Origin: DATFMP01 sp035266845 | GTDB lineage: Bacteria > SAR324 > JACQKK01 | NCBI GenBank assembly: GCA_035266845.1 | Contig: DATFMP010000090.1 | Coordinates: 57,648-121,647 of the forward strand | Reading direction: 5' to 3' | DNA length: 64,000 nt | Shown here: positions 50,765 through 59,966 of the stretch, piece by piece | Layout of the letters: every line of letters begins with the position of its first letter | How positions within the stretch are numbered: position 1 is the first letter of the stretch | Translations under genes and position numbers: made by a program | Notes under the pieces: model-generated | Told to the model about the DNA's origin: nothing | The model's database searches: none | What the model saw: only the letters and a program-made list of their open reading frames with translations

Positions 50765-52678
50765 ATGCACCTTGTCATCGGCACCTCCGGGCACATCGAC
50801 CACGGCAAGACGACGCTGGTCAAGGCGCTGACCGGCATCGACGCGGACCGCTTCGTCGAGGAGAAGGAGCGCGGGATCACCATCGACATCGGCTTCGCCC
50901 ACTACACGGACGAGGCCGGCAACGTAATCGCCTTCGTGGACGTGCCGGGGCACGAGCGCTTCGTGCACAACATGCTGGCGGGGGCGGCCGGGCTGGATGC
51001 CGTCCTGATGGTCATCGCGGCGGACGAGGGCGTGATGCCCCAGACCCGCGAGCACCTGCACATCTGCGATCTGCTGGGCATCCGCCAGGGGCTGATCGCG
51101 CTCACCCGCACGGACCTGGTCGATGAGGAACTGCTGGAGCTGTGCGCGCAGGACGTGCGCGAGGCGGTGCAAGGCACCTTCCTGGAGGACGCGCCGATCC
51201 TGCCCGTCTCCGCGGTCACCGGCGCCGGGCTGGCGGAGCTGAGGGCGGCGCTGGCCCAGCTCACCACGCGGGTGCAGGGGCACCACCTGGAGCACCCGTT
51301 CCGCTTCCCCGTGGACCGCTCGTTCACCATCAAGGGCTTCGGCACGGTGGTCACCGGCACCGTCATCGCCGGGCGCCTGCGCAAGGAGGACACGGTCACG
51401 CAGTATCCCCAGCGCAAGGCGCTGCGCGTGCGGGGCCTGCAGGTGCACGGCCAGCCCGCCGACGCCGTGGAGGCGGGCCAGCGCGCCGCGATCAACCTGG
51501 CGGGCGTAACCAAGGACGAGATCCAGCGCGGCGATCAATTGGCGGAGCCGGACAGCCTGCTCACCAGCTTCCTGCTCAACGCGGAGCTGAAGCTGCTGGC
51601 CGATGCCCCCCGCGAGCTGACTCAGCGCACGCGCATCCGCCTGCACCTGGGCACGCAGGAGGTGATCGGGCGGCTGGTGTTGCTGGAGGAGGAGCGCTTC
51701 AAGCCGGGCCAGACCCAGCTCGTGCAACTGCGCCTGGAGCGGGAGGTCAGCTCGCGCTTCGGCGATCGCTTCATCATCCGCAACTACTCGCCCATCTTCA
51801 CGCTGGGCGGCGGGCGGGTGATCGATCCCGCGCCCTACAAGTCGCGCCGGCTGCGGGGCGATTTGGCGCAACGCCTACGCGTGCTAGCGGGGGACGACCC
51901 CGAGGCGCTGGTGGAGCAGGTGGTCTACCTGCAGGGCAACCGCGGCGTGAGAGCCCGCGAGGGCTTCATCCGCGCGGGGCTGAGTGAGAAGCAGTTCGGG
52001 CGCATCATCGACAAGCTCTCCAGCCGGGGCGCCATCTATTGCGTGGACCCGGCGGAGCGCAAGTACCTGCACGTCTCCACCGTGGAACGCATCGGCGGCT
52101 TCATGCAGCGCGTGCTGGCGGCCCACCATAAGGCCCATCCGGAGCGCGAGGGCATGAGCCGCGTGGAGTTGGGCGGCAAGCTGGCGGTGCTCTTCAACGA
52201 CAAGGAGGTGGGCCAGCTTCTGCAGCGGCTGGTCAAGGCCGGCACCATTGCGCAGGAGGGTCCGCTCTACCGCATGAGCGGCCACGAGAAGTCGCTCACC
52301 GGGCAGCAGGAGGAGCGCCTGGCGCGGCTGGTGGAGGCCGTGCGCGCCGGCGGTGTGATGCCGCCCCGCCGCACCGCCCTCTTCGAGGCCGCGGACGTGG
52401 ACGAGAAGACCGGCGTGCAGCTTGCCAAGCTGGGCACCCACAACGGCCAACTCGTGCGCGTGAAGGACGACTTGTATTACACGCCGGACACCCTGGCGGA
52501 GATCGAGCGCCAACTGCGCGACTACCTGGCACAGCACAGCCAAATCACCGTGATCGACTTCAAGGACCTCACCGGCGTCACCCGCAAGCACGCCGTGGAC
52601 CTGCTGGAGCACTTCGACGCGGTGCGCGTCACGATCCGCGTGCAGGACCACCGCGTGCTGCGCGAAGCGCAGGTGTAG
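50765..52678 (+). CDS. selB: selenocysteine-specific elongation factor SelB
   Basis: A 637-residue SelB. The EF-Tu-like GTPase has G1 (GHIDHGKT, 9-16), G3 (DVPGHE) and GTP contacts for Sec-tRNA; domains 2-3 (about 175-350) are followed by C-terminal winged helices (about 370-637) that bind SECIS elements. It is not EF-Tu: the extended C-terminus and MHLVIGTSGHIDHGK start are SelB-specific. It delivers Sec-tRNA to UGA codons. selA, selC and selD are not in the window; I looked for tRNA-Sec upstream and found none. ATG 50765 has a weak Shine-Dalgarno. Confidence 0.93.
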   Translation: MHLVIGTSGHIDHGKTTLVKALTGIDADRFVEEKERGITIDIGFAHYTDEAGNVIAFVDVPGHERFVHNMLAGAAGLDAVLMVIAADEGVMPQTREHLHICDLLGIRQGLIALTRTDLVDEELLELCAQDVREAVQGTFLEDAPILPVSAVTGAGLAELRAALAQLTTRVQGHHLEHPFRFPVDRSFTIKGFGTVVTGTVIAGRLRKEDTVTQYPQRKALRVRGLQVHGQPADAVEAGQRAAINLAGVTKDEIQRGDQLAEPDSLLTSFLLNAELKLLADAPRELTQRTRIRLHLGTQEVIGRLVLLEEERFKPGQTQLVQLRLEREVSSRFGDRFIIRNYSPIFTLGGGRVIDPAPYKSRRLRGDLAQRLRVLAGDDPEALVEQVVYLQGNRGVRAREGFIRAGLSEKQFGRIIDKLSSRGAIYCVDPAERKYLHVSTVERIGGFMQRVLAAHHKAHPEREGMSRVELGGKLAVLFNDKEVGQLLQRLVKAGTIAQEGPLYRMSGHEKSLTGQQEERLARLVEAVRAGGVMPPRRTALFEAADVDEKTGVQLAKLGTHNGQLVRVKDDLYYTPDTLAEIERQLRDYLAQHSQITVIDFKDLTGVTRKHAVDLLEHFDAVRVTIRVQDHRVLREAQV

Positions 52679-52711
52679 CGAGCCCCTCACCCGATTCCCC
52701 CGGTCCCGTCC

Positions 52712-53146
52712 ATGTCCGACTCCCGCACCACCGACTCCCTGCTGGCGGCCAACGAGCGCTTCTACCGCACGTTCGAGACGCTGGACTACCCGGCCATGGC
52801 AGCGCTGTGGGAGGACAGCGCGCGGGTGTTCTGCGTGCACCCGGGCTGGATGCCCCTGCGCGGCGCGCGGCCGGTGCTGGAGAGCTGGCAGCGCATCATC
52901 GAGAATACGGCAAACATCCACTTCGACCTCAGCGGTGCGGAGGCCCACGTGGCAGGCGATGTGGGCATCGTCACGGTGTACGAGGCGATCCACTCCGCCG
53001 TGGGCCACGAGCGGCACTCCTCCGGCGTGGTCTCCACCAACCTGTTCGGTTGGGATGCGGAGGCGGAGCTGTGGAAGATCTTCCACCACCACGGCGCCCA
53101 CACGGTCGTTCCCGACGAGCCGGAGGTGGGCCCGCTGCTGGTGTAG
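52712..53146 (+). CDS. SnoaL-like/NTF2-fold protein
   Basis: A 144-residue protein of the NTF2-like fold (DUF4440/SnoaL_3 type). The N-terminal helix (SLLAANERFYRTFETLDYPAMAALW) and the strand with WKIFHHHGAHTV fit small nuclear-transport-factor-like enzymes or binding proteins. It probably binds a small hydrophobic ligand; no catalytic residues can be fixed. It lies 33 bases after selB and may share its transcript. A partial repeat follows its stop. Confidence 0.8.
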   Translation: MSDSRTTDSLLAANERFYRTFETLDYPAMAALWEDSARVFCVHPGWMPLRGARPVLESWQRIIENTANIHFDLSGAEAHVAGDVGIVTVYEAIHSAVGHERHSSGVVSTNLFGWDAEAELWKIFHHHGAHTVVPDEPEVGPLLV

Positions 53147-53220
53147 ACTGTGTCTTGAGAAGCAAGCCCCCTGGACCCCATTCGTGTTGCGGGGTGGGGA
53201 CCCGTAGCGCTTACCGCAGG
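53146..53220 (+). repeat. multi-hairpin dispersed repeat, copy F (partial)
   Basis: Begins TAGACTGTGTCTTGAGAAG, like the left end of copy A, then CCCCCTGGACCCCATTCGTGTT matches copy D, and the hairpin-3 region is decayed (GGGGTGGGGACCCG). It lies between the convergent SnoaL-like and aroK genes. The remaining bases to 53368 show nothing. Confidence 0.65.
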
Positions 53221-53368
53221 GAGGAGGTGCAGACGCGGCCGAGCCCCTGCGCAAGGCCACCGGCAGCATGGGAGGCAGAGCCTTCCTCCTCCGCTAACCC
53301 CAAAAATTGATGACTGACGGAGCACAGGCGGCGAAGGCGAGTGGCCGCCTTCCCCCGATGGCCCGGTG

Positions 53369-53914
53369 CTAGGCGCGGGAGGGCGCGGGTTCGGGCGCGT
53401 CCTCCCGTGACTGCACGGCGGTGAGGTGGCGGATGATCTCGCCGCAGACGCGGTTGACGCCCTTGCCGTGGGATTCCACCACCAGGTCGGCCTGCTCGTA
53501 GATGGGCAGACGGTCGGCCAGCAGCCGCGTGACCGTCTCGCGCAGGTCGCCACCCTGCGCCTTGGGGCGGCGCGTGTCGCGCTCCAGGCGCTTGACGATG
53601 TCCTCCAGGCTGGCCTTGAGAAATACCACCGTGCCGGCCCGCCGCAGCCGCTCCAGGTTGCCCGGGGTGATGGGCAGGCCGCCGCCCGTGGAGATAACGG
53701 TGTTCTGCAGCCGGTGCAGGCGCTCGGCCAGCCGGCTCTCCACGTCGCGGAAGTACGCCTCGCCCTGGATGGCGAAGAGGTCCGCGATGGAACAGCCCAT
53801 CTCCGTCTCGATGAACTGGTCGGTATCCAGGAAGCTGTAGCCCAGCCGCTGGGAGAGCCGCCGGCCGACCGAGGTCTTGCCGGAGGCCATGAACCCGATC
53901 AGGACGACGTTCAT
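53369..53914 (-). CDS. aroK: shikimate kinase
   Basis: A 181-residue P-loop kinase. Walker A GFMASGKT (7-14), shikimate-binding DTD (LDTDQFIE), ISTGGG and the LID-region RRPKAQGG are all present. It phosphorylates shikimate in the aromatic pathway. It is last in the minus-strand set mfd, PPIase, mnmA, aroK; its ATG is 8 bases after the mnmA stop. aroB, a common neighbour, is not here. Confidence 0.94.
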   Translation of the reverse strand: MNVVLIGFMASGKTSVGRRLSQRLGYSFLDTDQFIETEMGCSIADLFAIQGEAYFRDVESRLAERLHRLQNTVISTGGGLPITPGNLERLRRAGTVVFLKASLEDIVKRLERDTRRPKAQGGDLRETVTRLLADRLPIYEQADLVVESHGKGVNRVCGEIIRHLTAVQSREDAPEPAPSRA

Positions 53915-53922
53915 GGCCGCGC

Positions 53923-55053
53923 TCAGCGCCGTGCCGATTCGATCCAGCCTCCGCCCAGCAGCACGTCGCCTGCGTAGAACACGGCCGCCTGTCCAGGGGT
54001 CACGGCCCGCACGGGCTCGGCGAAGCGAACGCGCACGGCGGTGGGATCGTCCGGCAGGGGCGCGGGTTCGATGCGTGCCGGGGTGCCCTCATGGGCATAG
54101 CGCACCTTCACGTCTGCATCGATGGGCGCGGTGATGGGATCGCGCGAGACCCAGTTCACGCGGCGCACGTCCGCGCCGGGTTGGTACAGTGCCGCCTCGG
54201 GACCCAGCACCACCTCGTTGCGCTCCGGACGCAGCTCCACCACGTAGAGTGGCTCGGTGGCCTGCACGCCCACCCCGCGGCGCTGGCCCACGGTGTAGAA
54301 GGGCAGACCCTGGTGCGTGCCCAGCACGCGTCCATCGCCGTCCACGAACGGCCCCGGCAGGGGCAGGGCATCGCCCAGCCGGCCGCGCAGGAAGCTGCGG
54401 TAGTCCCGCGGCACGAAGCACACCTCCTGGCTATCCGGCTTGTCCCAGGTCAGGAAGCCATGGCGCTCCGCCACCCCGCGGGTCTGGGGCTTCTCGTAGT
54501 CCGCCAGGGGATAGAGCAGCCAGGGAAGCTCCTCGCGGGGCGTGCTGAACAGGAAGTACGTCTGATCCTTGCGCCGGTCGCGAGGCCGCACCAGCTCCCA
54601 GTCACCCGTTTCCGGGTTGCGGCGCTTGGCGGCGTAGTGGCCCGTGGCCAGGTAGTCGCAGCCGAACTCGCGCACCTGTGCGAGCAGCGTGGCGTTCTTG
54701 ATGGACTGGTTGCACATCACGCAGGGATTGGGCGTCAGTCCGGTGCGGTAGCTGTCCACGAAATAGTCGATTACCCGCTCGCGGAAGCGCGCCTGGAAAT
54801 CCAGCACGTAGAACGGAATGCCCAGCCGGGCGCACACCTGCCGCGCGTCCAGCGCGTCGTCCAGCGAGCAGCATGACTTGTCGCGGCGCTCGGCATCCGG
54901 CGCCTCGTGCAGCTTCATGTGTACGCCGATCACGTCCCAACCCTGCTCCAGCAGCAGCGCCGCGGCCACGGAGGAGTCCACCCCGCCGCTCATGGCCACG
55001 GCAACCCGGCCGCGCGGGGCGCCGGCGGGGGACTCGTTGTGCACGTGCAGCAT
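53923..55053 (-). CDS. mnmA: tRNA-specific 2-thiouridylase
   Basis: A 376-residue PP-loop ATPase. The P-loop is SGGVDSS (22-28), the catalytic cysteines are in NPCVMCN and QEVCFVP, and the C-terminal beta-barrel domain (GQRRGVGVQA onward) fits MnmA. It thiolates U34 in Lys, Glu and Gln tRNAs. The KSCCSLDDALDAR variant between PP-loop and the first Cys is the form common in deltaproteobacteria and some others. ATG 55053 is chosen; ATG 55068 would overlap the upstream gene by 11 bases. Confidence 0.94.
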   Translation of the reverse strand: MLHVHNESPAGAPRGRVAVAMSGGVDSSVAAALLLEQGWDVIGVHMKLHEAPDAERRDKSCCSLDDALDARQVCARLGIPFYVLDFQARFRERVIDYFVDSYRTGLTPNPCVMCNQSIKNATLLAQVREFGCDYLATGHYAAKRRNPETGDWELVRPRDRRKDQTYFLFSTPREELPWLLYPLADYEKPQTRGVAERHGFLTWDKPDSQEVCFVPRDYRSFLRGRLGDALPLPGPFVDGDGRVLGTHQGLPFYTVGQRRGVGVQATEPLYVVELRPERNEVVLGPEAALYQPGADVRRVNWVSRDPITAPIDADVKVRYAHEGTPARIEPAPLPDDPTAVRVRFAEPVRAVTPGQAAVFYAGDVLLGGGWIESARR

Positions 55054-55057
55054 GGCG

Positions 55058-56095
55058 TCACTCGGCATTGAGCAGGGCATCGTCGATGACGATGGTGGCT
55101 TTGTTGCGAAGGTCCGCCAGCCAGCGCTGGTAGGCCTGGGGTTCCTTCTCCCGCAGCAGGCGCTCGCGGATCTCCGGCAGGGCCTCGCGGAAGCTGAGCT
55201 GACCCGCCGGCTTGCGGCCCTCCAGACGGAAGATATGGTAGCCCATTTCCGTCTTCACCGGGTCATTAGCCGGCGTGATGCTTCCGATGCGGGTCATCTT
55301 GAAGATGGCCTTGTCGAATTCCTCGGGCAGCACGCCCCGCTCCACGTAGCCCAGCTCGCCGTCGTTCATGCGGTCCGGCGTGATGGAGTACTGGTGCACG
55401 AGCTTCACGAAGTCCTCATTGCGCGCCAGCAGGCTCATCACCCGATTGTACAGTGAGCGGCTGCCCACCGCGATATGGCGCACCTTGACCTGTTCGGGGC
55501 TGTAGAAGTCCTTGCGGTGCTTGTCGTAGTAGGCGCGCAACTCCGCCGGGGTGATGCGGATCTTGTCCACCACCTCCTGTTGCACCACCTTCTCGTGAGT
55601 CATGCGCTGGCGCAGCTCCCGGGTCCAGTCCGACAGGGTCTCGGGGGACAGCACGTTTTCGGCGGCGGTGGCGTCCGTATCTTCCGCGGAGGAGAGAAGC
55701 GCCAGCGAGCGCTTGTTCAGCTCCGTGTCGTCCACGTCAATGCCCTTGCGCCGTGCCTCCTGGTCAATCAGCTTGTCGTCGATCGCCCGCTGCAGCAGCA
55801 GTTCCTTGATCTCCTGCTTCTTCTGGGGATCGTTCTGGATGAACGTGTCCCACTTGGTCAGGAAGAGCTGGTAGTGGTTCAGGAAGTCCTCGTAGAGGAT
55901 CTTCTCATTGTTCACCACGGCGATGGCCCGGGCCATCGCCTCGTCGCCCGTGGTGTGGCGCTGGCTCTTCTGGCAGCCGCCCAGTGCCAGCAGCAGCGCG
56001 ACCAGTGTCACCAGCACGAACGCCAGGGCCATCGCCCGGCGGGGCGCTGCGGCCGGCTTGTGCCGGGGACTTGGGTGGCTGATGGCTGCGTGCAT
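55058..56095 (-). CDS. parvulin-type peptidyl-prolyl isomerase lipoprotein (SurA/PrsA-like)
   Basis: A 345-residue protein: hydrophobic signal (about 23-40) with lipobox ALGGC, a SurA-like N-terminal chaperone region (ILYEDFLNHYQLFLTKWD) and one parvulin domain (about 220-315) with VRHIAVGS and GELGYVERG. As a lipoprotein it probably acts in periplasmic or outer-membrane protein folding. mnmA starts 4 bases beyond its stop; mfd ends 31 bases upstream. ATG 56095 is used; ATG 56032 would give a shorter signal. Confidence 0.87.
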   Translation of the reverse strand: MHAAISHPSPRHKPAAAPRRAMALAFVLVTLVALLLALGGCQKSQRHTTGDEAMARAIAVVNNEKILYEDFLNHYQLFLTKWDTFIQNDPQKKQEIKELLLQRAIDDKLIDQEARRKGIDVDDTELNKRSLALLSSAEDTDATAAENVLSPETLSDWTRELRQRMTHEKVVQQEVVDKIRITPAELRAYYDKHRKDFYSPEQVKVRHIAVGSRSLYNRVMSLLARNEDFVKLVHQYSITPDRMNDGELGYVERGVLPEEFDKAIFKMTRIGSITPANDPVKTEMGYHIFRLEGRKPAGQLSFREALPEIRERLLREKEPQAYQRWLADLRNKATIVIDDALLNAE

Positions 56096-56126
56096 GGGTT
56101 CGTCGTCTCGCTTGGCCACGGGGTTT

Positions 56127-59100
56127 CTAAGCCGCCTTGTCGTGCACGATGACGGGCTCCAGCGTTTTGAGCCGCTCCAGGACGCCCTGCGGACTGGGCG
56201 GCATGGCGCCCAGCACCAAGCGCTCGTCCGGCAGCAGCCGGAAGCCATCGGTGCCATTGTTCACGAGCGCCATCAGGCGCTCCACGTCGATCCGCTCGGG
56301 GTGCCCGAAGCGCGCCACCAGATCGCTCCCGCTGCGCTCCAGGGCGGACAGCCCAATGCGCAGCGCCAGCAACCGCACGCGAATCAGCTCGAATAGGTTG
56401 GCCAGCGGCTCGGGAATGTGCCCGAAGCGGTCCTCCAGGGTTTGACGCACCTCCCACAGCTCGGGTTCGGAGCGGATCTCGGCCAGGGTCTTGTAGACGT
56501 CCAGGCGCTGCTGGGTGCTCGCGATGTAGTCCTCCGGCAGCAGGTAGGGGAAGCCCAGCTCCAGCTTGCAGTCCGCCTCCACCGGCAGCACGGCCTCCTC
56601 GCCCTTCAGGCGGGCGACGGCCTCCTCCACCATGTGCGTGAACAGTTCCAGGCCCACCTGGGTGATGTGCCCGGACTGCTCGCGGCCCAGCAGGTTGCCC
56701 GCCCCGCGGATCTCCAGGTCGTGCGAGGCGATCTTGAAGCCGGAGCCCAGGTCGTTCAGCTCCTGCAGCAGCGTGAGGCGCTTCTGGGCTACGTCCGTAA
56801 GCACCTTCTCCGGCGAGACCAGCAGGTAGGCATAGGCCTGCACGTTGCTGCGGCCCACGCGCCCTCGCAGTTGGTAAAGCTGCGAGAGGCCGAAGTGATC
56901 CGCATTGCTGATGAGGATCGTGTTGGCGCGGGGGATGTCCAGCCCCGATTCGATGATGCTCGTGCTCACCAGCACCTCCACGTCGCCATGCACGAAGCCC
57001 AGCATCACCTCCTCAAGCTGCTTTTCGGGCATCTGCCCGTGGGCGATGGCCACGCGCAGGTGCGGCACCAGCGACTGCACGTAGGTGCCGAACTGGTGGA
57101 TGTGCTCCACGCGGTTGTGCACGAAGAACACCTGCCCGCCGCGGCGCACCTCCCGCTCGATGGCCTCGGTGATGATGTAGTCGCTCGACTTCACCAGCCG
57201 TGTGCGCACCGCGATGCGATCCATGGGCGCCGTGTTGATGATGCTCAGGTCGCGCACGCCCATCAGAGACATGTGCAGCGTGCGCGGGATGGGGGTGGCA
57301 GAGAGCGTCAGCACATCCACCTGCGTGCGCAGCTTCTTGATCTTCTCCTTGTGCGCCACGCCGAAGCGCTGCTCCTCGTCGATCACCAGCAGGCCCAGGG
57401 CCTTGGGGGCGATGTCCTTGGAGAACAGGCGGTGCGTGCCGATCAGGATGTCGATCTCCCCCGCCGCGAAGGCCTTGGCCACTTGCTTCTGGTCCGCCGG
57501 GCTGCGGAAGCGGCTCAGCACGTCCACGCGCACGGGGAAGGGCTCGAAGCGCTTGGTGAACGTTTCGTAGTGCTGCTGGGCCAGGATGGTGGTGGGCACC
57601 AACACCAGCACCTGCTTGCCTCCCAGCACCGCCATGTACGCCGCGCGCATGGCCACCTCGGTCTTGCCGAAGCCCACATCGCCGCACACCAGACGGTCCA
57701 TCGGGGTCTCGGCGGCCAGATTCGCCAGCACCTCCTCGATGGCCACCTGCTGGTCCTCAGTCTCCTGGAACGGGAAGGCCTCCTCGAACTCCGTCATCAT
57801 CGCGCGGTTGGGATCGAAGGCGTGCCCCTTGCGCGCCCTGCGCGCGGCGTAGATGGCCACCAGCTCCTCGGCCATATCCTCCACGGCCTTGCTGGCGCGG
57901 GCCTTGGAGCGCTGCCAGGAGCCGTCTCCCAGGCGGTTCAGCGGGGGCGCGGCGTCGTCCACCCCGGTGTACTTCTGCACCTGGTGGAACTTGTAGACCG
58001 GCACGTACACCTTGTCGCCGCCGGCATAGGCCAGCACGAGGAAGTCACCCTCCTCGCCCGCGGCGTGCAGGCGCTGCAGGCCGTCGTAGCGCCCGATGCC
58101 GTACTCCACGTGCACGACGCGGTCGCCCTCCTTCAGCTCGCCCAGGGAGGCGATGAAGTGCTGCAGCTTGGACTTCTTCAGCCTGCGCTGCCGCTGCTTC
58201 TCGCCCAGCATCTCCTCCTCGGTGACGAGGGCGAAGCGCGTGTTGCCCTGCGGATCCACCACGCGGAAGCCGCGGTTTGGCGTGGCGGTGAGCACGGCGA
58301 TATCCGGCAGTTCGGCCGGCGTGCGGACCGCCGAGCCACCCAGGAGCGTCTCCAGTTCCGCCTCGGCGGGCGCCAGCAGCCGCACGCCCACGTCGAACTC
58401 GCTCAGCACTTGGCGCAGGCGCTCGGCGCCCGTCTCGGAGCGGGCGGCCACGAACACGGGCGCGCCGCCGTTGCGCCACGCCTTGAGGGCCGAGACCACG
58501 TCGCCCAGCCAGGCATGGGCCGTCTTGCCCCCGGAGGAGGGTGCGGCGCGCAGGCTGGAGTTGTCCGCGAAGGGCGCCACCAGCGCCTCGCGGGTGCCCT
58601 CCAGGCGCAGGGCATGCACGGGGATGCGGTAGAACCGGGCCAGCGCCTGCTGCCACTCGGCGGTGGTGCGATAGAACGCCTCGGGCGGCAGCGCGAGGCT
58701 GCCCTGGCGCAGGCAGAGCTCGTGCTCGCCCAGCACCTCGCCCCAGAAGTGCTCGGCCGTCTGCTCGAGCTGAGGCGGCTCGTCCAGCACCACCACGGTT
58801 TCGGGCGGCAGTGCTTCGTCCAGCCACGAAGCGCGCTCGTAAAACAGCCCCAGCATCTGTTCGCTGCCGGGGAAGGGCGCGCCCTGCTCAAGGTAGTGCC
58901 AGAGCTGCCGGTAGGTATCCGGCTGCACCTGGCTCTTGTAGTGAGGCAGGCGTTTGAGCGCTCCCGCGGCCGTCTCGGGCGTCACCACGCCCTCGCTGGC
59001 AGGGTAGATCGTCACGGCCTCGACGTCCTCGAAGGAGGTCTGCGACCCCACTTCGAATCGGCGCAGGCTCTCCAGCTCGTCATCGAAGAAGTCCAGCCGC

Positions 59101-59678
59101 AGCGGGTGCTCCAGGTGGATCGGGAACACATCCACGATCTCGCCCCGCGCGCTGAACTCGCCCGGCGCCTCCACCAGGTCCACCCGCACGTAGCCTGCGG
59201 CGGCCAGCCCCGCCAGCAGTTCCGCGCGCGGATAGCGCCCGCCTTGGCGCAACCCGAAGCGCAGGCGGCGCAGCTCGGCCAGGGGCATCGTGCCCTGCTG
59301 CCAAGCCTGGGGCGTCGTCACCAACAGCGGCGTGGCCCCCTCCAGCAGCGCGCTCAGCGCCTGCAGCCGCTGGGCCATCACTTCCTTCTGGGGCGAGAAG
59401 CCATCGTAGGGCACCGTGTCCCAGTGCGGGAACAGATGCACGGGCCGCGGGCCGGCATGGAAGGCCAGATCTTCCGCCAGTTCCTCGGCGCGGCGCAGGG
59501 AATCGCACACGACGACCAGCGGCGCGGCCAAGCGCCCGGCCAGCGCGGAGAGCAGCCAAGCCTTGCCCCCGGCCTGCAGGCCGTGCAGGGCCAGCGGCCG
59601 GCGCGCTTCGATACGGGCCAGCGCCTCGGCCAGTAGGGGGGACGTCAAAGCCGATGCCGCGGAGTTTTGCTGTTGCAT
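56127..59678 (-). CDS. mfd: transcription-repair coupling factor Mfd
   Basis: An 1183-residue Mfd. Domains in order: UvrB-like module (1-about 350), the RNA-polymerase-interacting CarD-like domain (about 490-555), the DEAD-type translocase with Walker A GDVGFGKT (666-673), DEEQRFG, the SLMGVRDLS segment and the C-terminal helicase (RGRVGRS), then the D7 domain. It displaces stalled polymerase and recruits UvrA. ATG 59678 has AAGG upstream. It heads the mfd-PPIase-mnmA-aroK set. Confidence 0.97.
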   Translation of the reverse strand: MQQQNSAASALTSPLLAEALARIEARRPLALHGLQAGGKAWLLSALAGRLAAPLVVVCDSLRRAEELAEDLAFHAGPRPVHLFPHWDTVPYDGFSPQKEVMAQRLQALSALLEGATPLLVTTPQAWQQGTMPLAELRRLRFGLRQGGRYPRAELLAGLAAAGYVRVDLVEAPGEFSARGEIVDVFPIHLEHPLRLDFFDDELESLRRFEVGSQTSFEDVEAVTIYPASEGVVTPETAAGALKRLPHYKSQVQPDTYRQLWHYLEQGAPFPGSEQMLGLFYERASWLDEALPPETVVVLDEPPQLEQTAEHFWGEVLGEHELCLRQGSLALPPEAFYRTTAEWQQALARFYRIPVHALRLEGTREALVAPFADNSSLRAAPSSGGKTAHAWLGDVVSALKAWRNGGAPVFVAARSETGAERLRQVLSEFDVGVRLLAPAEAELETLLGGSAVRTPAELPDIAVLTATPNRGFRVVDPQGNTRFALVTEEEMLGEKQRQRRLKKSKLQHFIASLGELKEGDRVVHVEYGIGRYDGLQRLHAAGEEGDFLVLAYAGGDKVYVPVYKFHQVQKYTGVDDAAPPLNRLGDGSWQRSKARASKAVEDMAEELVAIYAARRARKGHAFDPNRAMMTEFEEAFPFQETEDQQVAIEEVLANLAAETPMDRLVCGDVGFGKTEVAMRAAYMAVLGGKQVLVLVPTTILAQQHYETFTKRFEPFPVRVDVLSRFRSPADQKQVAKAFAAGEIDILIGTHRLFSKDIAPKALGLLVIDEEQRFGVAHKEKIKKLRTQVDVLTLSATPIPRTLHMSLMGVRDLSIINTAPMDRIAVRTRLVKSSDYIITEAIEREVRRGGQVFFVHNRVEHIHQFGTYVQSLVPHLRVAIAHGQMPEKQLEEVMLGFVHGDVEVLVSTSIIESGLDIPRANTILISNADHFGLSQLYQLRGRVGRSNVQAYAYLLVSPEKVLTDVAQKRLTLLQELNDLGSGFKIASHDLEIRGAGNLLGREQSGHITQVGLELFTHMVEEAVARLKGEEAVLPVEADCKLELGFPYLLPEDYIASTQQRLDVYKTLAEIRSEPELWEVRQTLEDRFGHIPEPLANLFELIRVRLLALRIGLSALERSGSDLVARFGHPERIDVERLMALVNNGTDGFRLLPDERLVLGAMPPSPQGVLERLKTLEPVIVHDKAA

Positions 59679-59966
59679 CAGGCCTTGGACATGGTATTTT
59701 CGACGTTATTCATGGAATCGTTCAGTTTACCCTACACGCTGCGGTGGATTCCAGTCCTTTTTGGAAGCCGAGGGCGCCGCTAGCGCCCATCCTACCGCCA
59801 CTCGAGCGTGCATGGATGCCCGCTGTCCCCACCGCATCGCCCCTCACGGCAAAGCTGCCCGAGACTTCTCCGCCCTGTGCGCCGGGCCGCCGCGACGGCG
59901 GCCTGCACCGCCGGAGTGCATCCATCGCGGCCAGCGCTGCACCCGGATCGCTAAGGAGACGCCCCC

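Noticed and set aside
56418..59636. Very long open frame antisense to mfd (over 1000 codons)
   Set aside because: High-GC mirror of the mfd coding frame: no family motifs, composition dominated by His/Gln/Arg/Ala, no Shine-Dalgarno. The same applies to the long antisense frames opposite gyrA (45566-48361) and the oxidoreductase (39507-41867).
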